64,000 bases of DNA from Pseudoxanthomonas sp. Root630 (GTDB lineage Bacteria; Pseudomonadota; Gammaproteobacteria; Xanthomonadales; Xanthomonadaceae), in the NCBI RefSeq assembly GCF_001427585.1, contig NZ_LMGY01000016.1, positions 397,440 to 461,439 of the forward strand, read 5' to 3'. This document shows, one piece after another, positions 17,559 through 26,037 of the stretch. Position 1 is the first letter of the stretch. Every line of letters starts with the position of its first letter. Under the pieces are notes generated by a model. That model was not told the origin of the DNA. It was given only the letters and a program-made list of their open reading frames with translations, and ran no database searches. A program made the translations under genes and the position numbers.

Positions 17559-18815
17559 TCACATGGATGGCGCGGGAAACGGCTGCGTCGATGCGATCCC
17601 GTCGATCGTGCGCAGGAAGCCAGGCTCCAACCTCAGCGTGCCCAACAGACCATGCTGGGTACCGCTGAGCACACGCAGCATGTGGCCGCGACCACCCGGC
17701 AACCGGCCCAGCGGCAGGAAGGCGACATCGCGCGCCCAGGCGACGGCGTCGCGATCGGACTGGAAGATCGGGGTCAGCCAACGACTCCAGAACTGGTAGA
17801 TGCCCACGTGCGCCTGGCGCGTGCGCTGGTAGTCGGAAAGCGCCGTTTCCACGTCGCGCTGCGCGCGCAAACGGTCGCGCAGCGCCATCGCGTCCATCAA
17901 CGCCATGTTGACGCCCTGCCCCAATTGCGGACTCATCCCGTGCGCCGCGTCGCCCAGCACGACCAGGCGCCCGCGATGCCAGCGCCGCAACGCCACATCG
18001 CGGTAACTGGCGCGTGCGAGCTGGTCGGGCTCGTGGGTATCGGCCAGGCAGGCCTCCGCTTCGGGCCACAGGCGGGCCACTTCCTCGCGCCATGCCGGCA
18101 GCCCACGCGCGCGCCACGCGTCGAAATCGGCGACCGGCAGGCTCCAGAAGAAACTCAGGCGCGGCACCGGATCGCCCGGCCGGGTGCCTACCGGCAGCAA
18201 CCCGATCATCTTGCGCGCGGCCAGGTAGCGCTGGCGCAGTTCGTCGGGCCAGGCCCAGGCCTGCTGCGGCACCAGCCGCCACAACGCACCCCACGGATAC
18301 AGCGCCTCCCGCTTCACCGCGCCGGTCGCCGCGCGCAGCGCCGAGGCGGAGCCGTCTGCCGCCACCACCAGATCGAACGGACCATGCCAGCGTCCGTGCT
18401 GGTCGCGGATGCGGCGCGTGTCGTCGCTGACGGCGTCGATGGCGTGGTCGCGATGCAGCGTGCCCTGCCCCTGCCAGGCCGCGTCCAGCAACGAGAACAA
18501 CGCGCCCCGCTGCATGCCCAGCCCGAAGAGACGGGCGTCGAGCCCGTCGTAACGCATGTCCATCACGGCGCGTCCGCACGGCGTCTCGCCATACAGGCGG
18601 TTCACCCGGCGCCCGTGCGCCATCGCATCCGCGAGCAGACCCAGTTCCCACAACACCTGCAATCCGGTGGGTTGGAGCAGGAATCCGGCACCGACCGGTC
18701 CCGGCTCCGCCGCGCGCTCGAACACTTCGACGCGATGCCCGTCGCGCGACAGCAGCAGCGCAGCCGCCTGGCCGGCGGTGCCATAACCGATGATCGCGAC
18801 ATGCAGAGGGGTCAT
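17559..18815 (-). CDS. FAD-dependent aromatic-type monooxygenase
   Basis: A 418-residue class A flavoprotein monooxygenase. The dinucleotide-binding motif is GYGTAG in HVAIIGYGTAGQAAALLLSR at the N-terminus. The DG motif appears as VVAADGSASALR. The second FAD motif appears as LVVLGDAAHGMSPQLGQGVN, with GD and the conserved His-rich loop. Relatives hydroxylate aromatic rings such as salicylate or 4-hydroxybenzoate, or act in quinone and pigment biosynthesis; the substrate cannot be fixed from sequence. ATG 18815 was chosen because the Rossmann strand starts 4 residues later; an in-frame ATG at 18836 is the alternative. The gene lies alone between aidB and the cold-shock terminator. Confidence 0.85.
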   Translation of the reverse strand: MTPLHVAIIGYGTAGQAAALLLSRDGHRVEVFERAAEPGPVGAGFLLQPTGLQVLWELGLLADAMAHGRRVNRLYGETPCGRAVMDMRYDGLDARLFGLGMQRGALFSLLDAAWQGQGTLHRDHAIDAVSDDTRRIRDQHGRWHGPFDLVVAADGSASALRAATGAVKREALYPWGALWRLVPQQAWAWPDELRQRYLAARKMIGLLPVGTRPGDPVPRLSFFWSLPVADFDAWRARGLPAWREEVARLWPEAEACLADTHEPDQLARASYRDVALRRWHRGRLVVLGDAAHGMSPQLGQGVNMALMDAMALRDRLRAQRDVETALSDYQRTRQAHVGIYQFWSRWLTPIFQSDRDAVAWARDVAFLPLGRLPGGRGHMLRVLSGTQHGLLGTLRLEPGFLRTIDGIASTQPFPAPSM

Positions 18816-18870
18816 GGATGCGGGTGGTCGGTCCACCGGGCGCGAGCCGGTCCGGAGGAAACGCGGCGAT

Positions 18871-18894
18871 AAAAAACCCCGCCGGAGCGGGGTT
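18871..18894 (-). terminator. Rho-independent terminator of the cold-shock gene
   Basis: On the minus strand AACCCCGC, loop TCCG and GCGGGGTT are followed by TTTT. It is an 8-bp perfect stem with a run of six T in all, 19 bases after the csp stop codon. It is the clearest intrinsic terminator in the window. Confidence 0.92.
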
Positions 18895-18912
18895 CAAGAA
18901 AATCGTCTTGGA

Positions 18913-19119
18913 TCAGGCTGCTGGCGTGATGTTGGACGCCTGTGCACCCTTCGGGCCCTGGGTCAGCTCGTAGCTGACACGCTGACCTTCCTGCAGGCTG
19001 CGGAAGCCCTTGGAGTTGATGGCAGTGTGGTGCGCAAAGACATCGGCGCTGCCATCTTCTGGCGCGATGAATCCGAAGCCCTTGGCATCGTTGAACCATT
19101 TCACGGTACCGTACGGCAT
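18913..19119 (-). CDS. Cold-shock protein (CspA family)
   Basis: A 68-residue single cold-shock domain, a small beta-barrel that binds single-stranded nucleic acid and acts as an RNA chaperone. RNP1 is KGFGFIAP and RNP2 is VFAHHTAI. The N-terminal [14 protein letters not shown] block is near-universal in the family. The frame is open further upstream, but ATG 19119 matches the family start. The gene forms its own transcription unit with a matched promoter (19182-19210), a structured leader and an intrinsic terminator. Several paralogues usually exist per genome, so I give no specific csp letter. Confidence 0.97.
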   Translation of the reverse strand: MPYGTVKWFNDAKGFGFIAPEDGSADVFAHHTAINSKGFRSLQEGQRVSYELTQGPKGAQASNITPAA

Positions 19120-19156
19120 AGCGCTTGCGTTTCCTTTTCTGGATGCGGGTGGTGGT

Positions 19157-19175
19157 GTGTGACTGGACGTCACAC
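19157..19175 (-). promoter_or_regulatory. Inverted repeat at the 5' end of the csp leader
   Basis: GTGTGAC, spacer of 5, GTCACAC is a perfect 7-bp inverted repeat. It begins 6 bases downstream of the predicted -10, so it would be the first structure in the csp mRNA or an operator covering the start of transcription. It leaves about 37 unpaired leader bases before the ATG. Confidence 0.5.
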
Positions 19176-19181
19176 GCGCCG

Positions 19182-19210
19182 AGTATGCAAATCCCGGCGC
19201 GCGTTGACAA
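19182..19210 (-). promoter_or_regulatory. Sigma-70 type promoter for csp
   Basis: On the minus strand TTGTCA (19205-19210) and CATACT (19182-19187) are separated by exactly 17 bases. Transcription would start near 19175 and give a leader of about 55 bases. The -35 overlaps the last bases before the stop codon of mtnP, which ends at 19211. Confidence 0.7.
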
Positions 19211-19957
19211 TCACCTGCGTGCCAGCGCCTCGACCAGGGCCGGGATGCCTGCGGACGCCGCGGCGACATTCGCCAGCACCTCGTCCATGGTGATTTCCTC
19301 GTCGGTCCCGCACCCCGCGGCCCAGTTGGCGACGATGGCCAGGCATGCGTATTCCAGGCCCATTTCACGGGCCAGACCGGCTTCCGGCATGCCGGTCATG
19401 CCGACCAGATCGCAGCCATCGCGCCGCAGGCGGCGGATCTCCGCGCGGGTCTCCAGACGGGGGCCCTGGGTGGCGCCGTAGCAGCCGCCCTCCACCAGCG
19501 CCACGCCGGTCGCACGCGCCGCCGCGAGGATCTGTTGGCGAAGTAAATGCGTGTAGGGATCACCGAAGTCGACGTGCAGGACGTCGCTGCCCGGCTCTTC
19601 GCAGATCGTCGAGATGCGGCCCCAGGTGTAGTCGATCACCTGGTCGGGGCACGCCAGCACGCGGGGTCCGTACGCATCGGTGATGCCGCCCACGGTGTTC
19701 AACGCCAGCACGCGTGTCGCGCCGAGGTCCTTCAGCGCCTGCAGGTTGGCGCGGTAGTTGATCCTGTGCGGCGGCACCGAATGGCCCTCGCCATGGCGCG
19801 CGAGGAACGCCACCCGCTGGCCGCCGAGCAGGCCGACGCGGACCGGGCCGGACGGCGCGCCGAAGCGCGTGTCGAGCTCCCGCGCCTGCACGTCCTGCAG
19901 GTCCGCCAACTTGTAGACGCCGGTGCCACCGATGACGGCAAGCGCGATGTCGCCCAT
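19211..19957 (-). CDS. mtnP: S-methyl-5'-thioinosine phosphorylase
   Basis: A 248-residue purine nucleoside phosphorylase of the MTAP/MTIP branch. It opens with [12 protein letters not shown], has the phosphate-binding [18 protein letters not shown], and carries NTVGGI rather than the SAVGS of MTA phosphorylases. That substitution is characteristic of the thioinosine-specific enzymes of Pseudomonas and relatives. The C-terminal [14 protein letters not shown] and [15 protein letters not shown] are typical. It salvages methylthioinosine arising from methylthioadenosine deamination, giving hypoxanthine and methylthioribose-1-phosphate. The adjacent hypoxanthine phosphoribosyltransferase gene (3 bases upstream) is the logical next step. 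Confidence 0.88.
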   Translation of the reverse strand: MGDIALAVIGGTGVYKLADLQDVQARELDTRFGAPSGPVRVGLLGGQRVAFLARHGEGHSVPPHRINYRANLQALKDLGATRVLALNTVGGITDAYGPRVLACPDQVIDYTWGRISTICEEPGSDVLHVDFGDPYTHLLRQQILAAARATGVALVEGGCYGATQGPRLETRAEIRRLRRDGCDLVGMTGMPEAGLAREMGLEYACLAIVANWAAGCGTDEEITMDEVLANVAAASAGIPALVEALARR

Positions 19958-19960
19958 GGT

Positions 19961-20530
19961 TCAGTCCTTCAACGCGTAGATGCCCGGCAGGTTGCGGCCC
20001 TGCTCGTGGTAGTCCATGCCGAAGCCGAACACGTAGCGGTCCGCCACCTCCAGGCCCACGTAGTCGGCGCAGATGCCCGCCACGCAGCGGTCGTGCTGCT
20101 TGGTGGTCAGCGCGGCGATACGGACGTCGGTGGCGCCCTGCTCCAGGCACCACTGCTTCACGGCGAGCAGCGTGTGGCCCTCGTCGAGGATGTCGTCCAC
20201 CAGCAGCACGCGGCGGCCGTACAGGGCCGTGGCCGGGCGGTGCTTCCACACCAGTTCGCCCCCGGTGGTCTCACCGCGGTAGCGGGTGGCATGCAGGTAG
20301 TCGAACTCCAGGTCCAGCCCCAGCGCGCCCAGCTCCAGCGACAGCTGGCCGGCGAACGGCAGCGCGCCATGCATGATGGTCAGGTACACCGGCACCTCGC
20401 CGGCATAGTCGCGCGCGATCGGTGCGGCCATCTGTGCGATGGCACGGTCGATCGTCGCGCGATCGACCAACAGGTCGGCGTTGGCCAGCGCATCGGCCAG
20501 CCTCGGCCGCGGATTGCCCAGCGATTCCAT
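19961..20530 (-). CDS. hpt: Hypoxanthine-guanine phosphoribosyltransferase
   Basis: A 189-residue type-I phosphoribosyltransferase converting hypoxanthine or guanine with PRPP to IMP or GMP. The PRPP-binding motif is RVLLVDDILDEGHT. The early loop YLTIMHGALPFAGQL is the usual PPi-binding region, and DYVGLEVADRYVFGFGMDY is the C-terminal metal and base site. ATG 20530 overlaps the nagZ stop codon by one base (TGATG), so it is translationally coupled to nagZ. With mtnP downstream it forms a short purine-salvage unit. Whether it prefers hypoxanthine or guanine is not readable here. Confidence 0.9.
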   Translation of the reverse strand: MESLGNPRPRLADALANADLLVDRATIDRAIAQMAAPIARDYAGEVPVYLTIMHGALPFAGQLSLELGALGLDLEFDYLHATRYRGETTGGELVWKHRPATALYGRRVLLVDDILDEGHTLLAVKQWCLEQGATDVRIAALTTKQHDRCVAGICADYVGLEVADRYVFGFGMDYHEQGRNLPGIYALKD

Positions 20531-21537
20531 CAAGCCACTCCTTTCAGACTGTCGATGACGCGCGATTGCGTCTGGCCGTAGCGGTCGTCCGCGATCAGCC
20601 CATCCCATCCCAGCGCGCCGCGACCCAGCACGCCGAGCACGGCCGCGGTGTTCAGCACGCGGCCTTCCACCGCCTTCAGCGATTCGTCGACCAACTTCGG
20701 CGAGCAGACCAGCACCACGTCGCAGCCGGCGTCCAGATGGTCGTGGATGCGTTGCTTCACGCCACCGGCCGAGAACGCCGCGGCCATGCCGATGTCGTCG
20801 GAGAAAACGACCCCGCGGAAGCCCATCTCCTCGCGCAGCACCTTCTGGATCCAGAACGGCGAATAGCCGGCCGGTTCCGGAGCGACGGCCGGATACTTCA
20901 CGTGCCCCATCATCACCGCGTCGGCCTTGGCCTCGATGCCGGCCACGAAGGGCACCAGGTCCTCGGCACGCAGCACGTCCAGCGAACGCGGGTCCACGGC
21001 ATCGTCGAAATGGGTGTCTTCCAGCACCGTGCCGTGGCCCGGAAAATGCTTCAGCGTGGCGGCCATGCCGGCGCTGTGCATGCCGCGCACGTAGGCACGG
21101 GTGAACTCGGCGACCACGTGCGGATCGGCGTCGAACGCCCGGTTGCCGATGGCGCGATTGCCACGGGCCAGGTCCACGACCGGCGCGAAACTCAGGTCGA
21201 CGCCACTGGCGATGATCTCGCTGGCCATCAGCCAGGCGTGTTCCTCGGCGCGCTGCAGGGCCAGCGACGGGTCCTGTGCATAGAGCTTGCCGAAGCCCTC
21301 CAGCGCGGGCAGGTCGCTGTAACCCTCGCGGAAGCGCTGCACGCGTCCGCCTTCCTGGTCCACGCAGACCAGTTGCGGACGCGGCGCGGCGGCGCGGATG
21401 GCCTGCGAGAGCTCCGCCACCTGCGCGCGCGAGGCGAAGTTGCGGGTGAACAGGATGACGCCGGCGACGGCGTCGTGCTGCAGCCAGTCGCGCTCCTGCG
21501 CGGTGAGTTCGGTGCCGGCGATGCCGATGACGAGCAT
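20530..21537 (-). CDS. nagZ: Beta-N-acetylhexosaminidase
   Basis: A 335-residue glycoside hydrolase family 3 enzyme, cytoplasmic and without a signal peptide, as expected of NagZ. It removes N-acetylglucosamine from muropeptides in peptidoglycan recycling and thereby shapes AmpC beta-lactamase induction where ampR is present. The diagnostic KHFPGHG is at residues 163-169 and the nucleophile region is FSDDIGM near 247. The early block FTRNFASRAQ, then CVDQEGGRVQRF, is also typical. It heads a tight run (nagZ-hpt-mtnP). The CYTH gene lies 12 bases upstream. Confidence 0.95.
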   Translation of the reverse strand: MLVIGIAGTELTAQERDWLQHDAVAGVILFTRNFASRAQVAELSQAIRAAAPRPQLVCVDQEGGRVQRFREGYSDLPALEGFGKLYAQDPSLALQRAEEHAWLMASEIIASGVDLSFAPVVDLARGNRAIGNRAFDADPHVVAEFTRAYVRGMHSAGMAATLKHFPGHGTVLEDTHFDDAVDPRSLDVLRAEDLVPFVAGIEAKADAVMMGHVKYPAVAPEPAGYSPFWIQKVLREEMGFRGVVFSDDIGMAAAFSAGGVKQRIHDHLDAGCDVVLVCSPKLVDESLKAVEGRVLNTAAVLGVLGRGALGWDGLIADDRYGQTQSRVIDSLKGVA

Positions 21538-21549
21538 TTCGGGGGATCC

Positions 21550-22068
21550 TCAGGAAAGGTCGTTGGCGCTGCGTTCGTCGTCGGACCAGGCCGAGAACGG
21601 GCGCGACGCCAAGGCCAGATTGTAATAGCGCGCCGCGTCGGTGACCTGCTTGCCGATCCAGGCGGGTTTCACGAACGCTTCATCGGCATGGTCCAGCTCG
21701 ATTTCCGCCACGACCAGGCCGGCGTTGTCGCCCAGGAACTCGTCCACCTCCCACAGGTGGCCTTCGTGCTCCACGTAATGCCGGCGTTTGTCGATCACAC
21801 CGCCCACGCACAGCGCCAGCAACGCGCGCGCGTCCGCGACGGGGATCGGATAGTCGAACTCCTGGCGCGTATGGCCTAGCTCACGCGACTTCAGGTTGAG
21901 GAAGGCGGCATCGCCCTGGATGCGCACGCGCACCGACGCCTTCTGTTCGCCGCGATCCATCGCGCCCATGTCGTTGATGTAGCCCTGGGCCATCGGCACG
22001 GCCTCGCGTGCGGCCGCGCGCCAGCCATCGCCCTCCACCAGGAACTTGCGCTCGATCTCGATGCCCAT
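21550..22068 (-). CDS. CYTH-domain protein (inorganic triphosphatase-like)
   Basis: A 172-residue protein of the CYTH superfamily. The signature ExExK is at residues 4-8 (EIERK) inside MGIEIERKFLVEGDGW, and the tunnel-forming charged strands continue (KASVRVRIQGD, KSRELGHTRQEFDYPIP, DKRRHYVEHEGHLWEVDEF). Single-domain bacterial members hydrolyse inorganic triphosphate or other triphosphates with metal ions; physiological roles are poorly known. ATG 22068 overlaps the rlmD stop by one base (TGATG), showing translational coupling. Confidence 0.88.
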   Translation of the reverse strand: MGIEIERKFLVEGDGWRAAAREAVPMAQGYINDMGAMDRGEQKASVRVRIQGDAAFLNLKSRELGHTRQEFDYPIPVADARALLALCVGGVIDKRRHYVEHEGHLWEVDEFLGDNAGLVVAEIELDHADEAFVKPAWIGKQVTDAARYYNLALASRPFSAWSDDERSANDLS

Positions 22069-23411
22069 CAGCGCTTCTCGAACAAGGCAATGGACTCGAC
22101 GTGTGCCGTGTGCGGGAACATATCCATGGCCCCCGCCGAAACGAGCGAATAACCCTGCTCATTGACCAGATAGCCGGCATCGCGCGCCAGCGAGCCCGGG
22201 TGGCAGCTGACGTAGACGATGCGGCCGAACTGTTTGAGCGGCAGTTGCTGCAGGACGTCGATCGCGCCGGAGCGCGGCGGGTCCAGCAGCAGCTTGTCGA
22301 AGCCCTGGCGCATCCACGGCGCATCGCGCTGGTCCCGGGTCAGGTCGGCCGCGTGGAACTGCGCGTTGGGCAACCCGTTGCGCTCCGCGTTTTCGCGGGC
22401 GCGCGCCACGAGCCCGGCATCGCCTTCCACGCCCACCACCTCGCGCACCAGGCGCGCCATCGGCAGGGTGAAGTTGCCCAGGCCGCAGAACAGGTCGAGC
22501 ACGCGATCGTCCGCCTGCAGGTCGAGCAGGCCGAAGGTGTGCGCGATCATCTTCTCGTTGAGCGCGGCGTTGACCTGGATGAAGTCCAGCGGACGGAACG
22601 CGAGCGAGATATCCCATGGCGCCAGCCCGAACGCCAGCTGCGGCGCCTCGGGCCATAGCGGATGGACGCTCTCCAATCCGCCGGGCTGCAGGTAGATGGC
22701 GAAACGATGCGCCTGCCCGAACGCGACGAGCGCGCTCCGGTCTGCATCGCTGAGCGCCATCAGGTTGCGGAAGACCAGCGCCACGCCGTCGAAGTCGGCC
22801 GTGGCGTCGCCGGCGATGAACTCGATCTGCGGGATGTGCTCGCGCGCCTCGAGGCCTTCCACCAGTTGGGCGAACGCCGCGATCTTGCCGCCGATCTCCG
22901 GGATGACGGTATGGCACTCGGCCAGGTCGGCGACGAAGCGCGGATCCTGCTCGCGGAAGCCGACCAGCGTCTTGTCCTTCTTGTTGACGCGACGCACCGA
23001 GAAGCGGCCCTTGCGGCGGTAACCCCAGGCGGCGCCCGTCAGCGACGGCAGCACCGTGCCCGGCGTGACGTGGCCGATGCGCTCCAGGTTCTCCATCAGC
23101 ACGCGCTGCTTGGCCTCGATCTGGCGATGTTCGTCCAGGTGCTGCAGCACGCAGCCACCGCAGGTGCCGAAATGCGGGCAGCGCGGCGTCACACGATCCG
23201 GCGATGCTTCCAGGACCTCCAGTGCTCTCGCCTCATCGAAATGGCGGTTCTTGGCGGTCTGTTCGGCCATCACCCGCTCGCCTGGCAATGCACCGGCGAC
23301 GAAGACGGCCTTGCCGTCGCGGCGCGCGACGCCGCGCCCGTCGTGGGTCAGGTCGGTGATCTGGGCTTCAAACGGGGTCTTGTCGATGCGGGGGGGACGG
23401 GAACGTGCCAC
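22068..23411 (-). CDS. rlmD: 23S rRNA (uracil-5-)-methyltransferase RlmD
   Basis: A 447-residue SAM-dependent enzyme that makes m5U at position 1939 of 23S rRNA (E. coli numbering). An N-terminal TRAM domain (about 12-70, ITDLTHDGRGVARRDGK) is followed by Fe-S ligands Cys 78, 84 and 87 (RCPHFGTCGGCVLQ), with a fourth expected in LAECHTVI. The SAM motif is VLDLFCGLGNFTLPMA, and the catalytic nucleophile lies in VYVSCHPGSLARD. The start is GTG 23411. Only 100 bases separate it from the divergent receiver-Hpt gene. RumA is an older name for the same enzyme. Confidence 0.95.
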   Translation of the reverse strand: MARSRPPRIDKTPFEAQITDLTHDGRGVARRDGKAVFVAGALPGERVMAEQTAKNRHFDEARALEVLEASPDRVTPRCPHFGTCGGCVLQHLDEHRQIEAKQRVLMENLERIGHVTPGTVLPSLTGAAWGYRRKGRFSVRRVNKKDKTLVGFREQDPRFVADLAECHTVIPEIGGKIAAFAQLVEGLEAREHIPQIEFIAGDATADFDGVALVFRNLMALSDADRSALVAFGQAHRFAIYLQPGGLESVHPLWPEAPQLAFGLAPWDISLAFRPLDFIQVNAALNEKMIAHTFGLLDLQADDRVLDLFCGLGNFTLPMARLVREVVGVEGDAGLVARARENAERNGLPNAQFHAADLTRDQRDAPWMRQGFDKLLLDPPRSGAIDVLQQLPLKQFGRIVYVSCHPGSLARDAGYLVNEQGYSLVSAGAMDMFPHTAHVESIALFEKR

Positions 23412-23511
23412 GTGGCGTCAGGCTGCGTGTTTCTGCGGGGCCGCATTGTCGCATGGCCGACGGCCCACCCCGCCGGCGCTAAGATGGCGAAAAACCCGCA
23501 GGAAGCCCCCC

Positions 23512-24207
23512 ATGTCCGCGAATCGCGGCGCCCCGCCCCGCCTGTTGCTGGTGGAGGACGACCCCATCAGCGCCACCTTCATGCGCGCCGCGCTCGCGTC
23601 GCTGCCGGCCGAGGTCGAACTGGCGATCGACGGCACGCAGGCCCTGGCCGCGAGCGGAACCTTCGACCTGTGGCTGATCGACGCCAACCTGCCGGACGGC
23701 AGCGGCGGCGTCCTGCTTCAGCACCTGGGTGCACGCCATGCGCATCCGGTCGCGCTGGCGCACACGGCGGATGCCACGCCGGGCATGCGCTCCACGCTGC
23801 TGCAGGCCGGCTTCGCGGATGTGCTGGTCAAGCCCATGGGGGTGCAGGCCCTGCAGGACGCCGTGCGGCGCGCGCTTGGTGACGCCTTGCGCGACGACGC
23901 AGGCGACTGGGACGACGCCGCTGCGCTCGCGGCGCTGGGCGGCCATCGCGAACACGCGGCGCTCCTGCGGCAACTCTTCCTCACCGAATTGCCCGCGACG
24001 CGCGCGGCCTGCCTCGCCAGCTTCGAGCGGAACGACGACGACGCACTGCGCGCGCAACTCCATCGTTTGCAGGCGAGCTGCGGCTTCGCCGGTGCACGGG
24101 CGCTAGGCGGCATCGCTTCCCGGTGGCACGCATCGCCCAGCGACACCGCGGAGCGCGACGCCTTCACGGCCGCGACCGATCGCTTGCTGGTGACCCGACA
24201 GGATTAA
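23512..24207 (+). CDS. Response-regulator receiver with C-terminal Hpt domain
   Basis: A 231-residue two-domain protein. The receiver domain (about 8-120) has acidic residues in LLVEDDPIS, phospho-acceptor Asp 57 (LWLIDANLP) and Lys 107 (LVKPMG). The Hpt-like four-helix region (about 135-228) has phosphorylatable His 184 in [13 protein letters not shown], where the usual HxLKGSS has drifted to HxLQASC. It could be a stand-alone phosphotransfer link between a hybrid kinase and an output. ATG 23512 follows GGAAG with good spacing, although the frame is open back to 23056. Its TAA overlaps the convergent recO stop (shared TTAA). No kinase lies nearby. Confidence 0.82.
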   Translation: MSANRGAPPRLLLVEDDPISATFMRAALASLPAEVELAIDGTQALAASGTFDLWLIDANLPDGSGGVLLQHLGARHAHPVALAHTADATPGMRSTLLQAGFADVLVKPMGVQALQDAVRRALGDALRDDAGDWDDAAALAALGGHREHAALLRQLFLTELPATRAACLASFERNDDDALRAQLHRLQASCGFAGARALGGIASRWHASPSDTAERDAFTAATDRLLVTRQD

Positions 24208-24950
24208 TCCACCGGGGATTTCGTGGCGCGGCGAAGCCGTCCAAGATCGCCGATCATTTCCCATGATTTCAGGCCGCGCGGCCCCAGGTGGTGCGCGAGC
24301 ACCGTGCGCAGCGGCAGGCGCAGGCTGACCAGATCGTCGGGCGAGGGCCGGGTGTCGCCAGCGAGCGCCAGCAACGCCCGCCCGGTCGCCGCGCGGCTGC
24401 GCTCCTCATGACCGCGATCGCTGAGCAGACGACGCGGCCCCTGCTCGGGATCGAGCCGGTAACGCGCGGCGGGATCGATCGCTTCGCCGTCGGCATCCTC
24501 GTCGAGCGCAAAACCCACGCCCAGCGCTTCCAGCAGGTCTCGCTCGAAGCGGCGCAGCGTCCAGGCCAGGCCCTCGCGCTGGCGCAGGCCCTCGCGGGCG
24601 TCAGCGTAGGCCTCGAACAAGGCAGGCAACGGGTCATGGCGGGGCGCCAGCCGCAGCACCAGTTCGTTGAGATAGAACGCCGCCAGCATCGCGTCGCCGG
24701 CCGGCTGAGGGGCGGCATCCAGCGCTTCGGCGGCGACCAATCGCCCCAGTTCTCCACGCAGGTCGACATCCAGGCGGATGCACTGCAGGGGCTGCAGCGC
24801 CGCGCGCAACACGTGTTTCTTTGGCCCTTGCACGCCCCGTGCGACCAGGCCGATGCGTCCATGCTCGTTGCCCAGCACCTCGACCAGCAGGCTGGTCTCG
24901 CGCCAGGGCCGCGCGTGCAGGACGAAGGCGGTTTCGCCCGTGATGCGCAT
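24204..24950 (-). CDS. recO: DNA repair protein RecO
   Basis: A 248-residue recombination mediator that with RecR loads RecA onto SSB-coated single-stranded DNA. The N-terminal OB-fold begins [22 protein letters not shown], followed by [21 protein letters not shown], both typical. The C-terminal helical domain includes [15 protein letters not shown] and [13 protein letters not shown]. The four-Cys zinc motif found in some RecO proteins is absent, as in E. coli. The gene lies downstream of era, as in E. coli, separated here by a palindromic element. Confidence 0.93.
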   Translation of the reverse strand: MRITGETAFVLHARPWRETSLLVEVLGNEHGRIGLVARGVQGPKKHVLRAALQPLQCIRLDVDLRGELGRLVAAEALDAAPQPAGDAMLAAFYLNELVLRLAPRHDPLPALFEAYADAREGLRQREGLAWTLRRFERDLLEALGVGFALDEDADGEAIDPAARYRLDPEQGPRRLLSDRGHEERSRAATGRALLALAGDTRPSPDDLVSLRLPLRTVLAHHLGPRGLKSWEMIGDLGRLRRATKSPVD

Positions 24951-24962
24951 GGCGGTCAGGGA

Positions 24963-25081
24963 AACGGGGAGCCGGGAACGGGGAATGCCTTCTTCCGTGT
25001 CGCCGGTGCTCCGGGACCTTCGTTGAGCGGGAGTACCGGAGCCGACGGGAAAGCCACACTCCCCGTTCCCGGCTCCCCGTT
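24963..25081. repeat. Large intergenic inverted repeat between era and recO
   Basis: A perfect 22-base inverted repeat has arms at 24963-24984 and 25060-25081, built on an AACGGGGAGCCGGGAACGGG core. The 75-base loop contains a second inverted pair (CCGGTGCTCC and GGAGTACCGG, one mismatch). The era-to-recO mRNA could fold into one long two-tier hairpin. The arms contain tandem CGGGGA/CGGGAA units, like the GGGAA-type repeats scattered between genes in Xanthomonadaceae. It may be a REP-like dispersed element. Confidence 0.8.
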
Positions 25082-25088
25082 CCCCGCT

Positions 25089-26027
25089 TCACTCATACCC
25101 GAACGCCTTGAGCGCGGTCTCGTCGTCGGACCAGCCCTCGCGCACCCGCACCCAGGTTTCCAGGAAGACCTTGCGCCCGAACAGGTGCTCCATCTGCTGG
25201 CGCGACTTGCTGCCGATCTCTTTCAACCGGGCGCCGCCCTTGCCGATGACGATGGCCTTCTGGCTCTCGCGTTCCACCCAGATCACCGCACCGATCCTTG
25301 CCAGCTCGCCCTTGGGCGATTCCTCGGTGGTGAAATGCTCGATCTCCACCGTGGTCGCGTAGGGCAATTCCGCACCGAGTTGGCGCATCAGCTGCTCGCG
25401 CACCAGTTCTGCGGCGAGGAAGCGTTCGCTGCGATCGGTGATCTCGTCCTCGCCGAACATCGGCGGCTGTTCCGGCAGCAATGCCAGGACGTCTTTGACC
25501 AGTGCTTCCAGGCCGTTGCGCTTCAGCGCGGACACCGGATGCACGGCCGCGAATTCACGGTCCTGCCCGACCTCGGCCAGGAACGGCAGCATCGCCGCCT
25601 TTTCCTTGATGCGGTCCACTTTGTTGACCACCAGTACCACCGGGATGCCGGCATCGCGCAGGACGTTGTAGGCCAGCGTGTCCTCGTCTTCCCAACGACC
25701 CGCCTCCACGACCATCAGCGCCGCATCGACGTCTTCGAGCGCGCCACGCGCGGCGCGGTTCATCACCCGGCTCATCGCGGAGGCCGAGAACTTGCCTTGC
25801 TGCTTGTGCAGCCCGGGCGTGTCCACCAGCACGATCTGCCCGGCCGGCCGGTCCTTCGCCGCGGCGAACGTCGCGATGCCGAGCAAGCGGTGCCGCGTGG
25901 TTTGCGGACGATTGGAGGTGATGCTGACCTTGGCGCCCACCAGGGCGTTGGTCAGGGTGGATTTGCCGACGTTGGGTCGACCGATGACCGCAACGCTGCC
26001 GCTGCGGTGGGTGGGGGAGCTGCTCAC
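25089..26027 (-). CDS. era: GTPase Era
   Basis: A 312-residue essential GTPase that binds 16S rRNA near its 3' end and helps 30S assembly. The G1 motif is GRPNVGKST (16-24), G2 lies in [10 protein letters not shown]3 is DTPGLHK and G4 is NKVD. The C-terminal KH domain has the [13 protein letters not shown] loop. The start is GTG 26027 and the stop is followed by the palindromic element before recO. It lies 10 bases after rnc, the usual rnc-era order. The length agrees with the family (about 300). Confidence 0.97.
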   Translation of the reverse strand: MSSSPTHRSGSVAVIGRPNVGKSTLTNALVGAKVSITSNRPQTTRHRLLGIATFAAAKDRPAGQIVLVDTPGLHKQQGKFSASAMSRVMNRAARGALEDVDAALMVVEAGRWEDEDTLAYNVLRDAGIPVVLVVNKVDRIKEKAAMLPFLAEVGQDREFAAVHPVSALKRNGLEALVKDVLALLPEQPPMFGEDEITDRSERFLAAELVREQLMRQLGAELPYATTVEIEHFTTEESPKGELARIGAVIWVERESQKAIVIGKGGARLKEIGSKSRQQMEHLFGRKVFLETWVRVREGWSDDETALKAFGYE

Positions 26028-26037
26028 CGGGGTGTAC

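Noticed and set aside
19204-19209. TTGACA on the plus strand as a promoter
   Set aside because: No plus-strand gene follows. The same bases read on the minus strand give the -35 of csp with a perfectly spaced -10.
24634-25092. A 152-residue minus-strand frame across the era-recO gap
   Set aside because: It runs through the palindromic repeat and overlaps recO in another frame; recO has conserved motifs.
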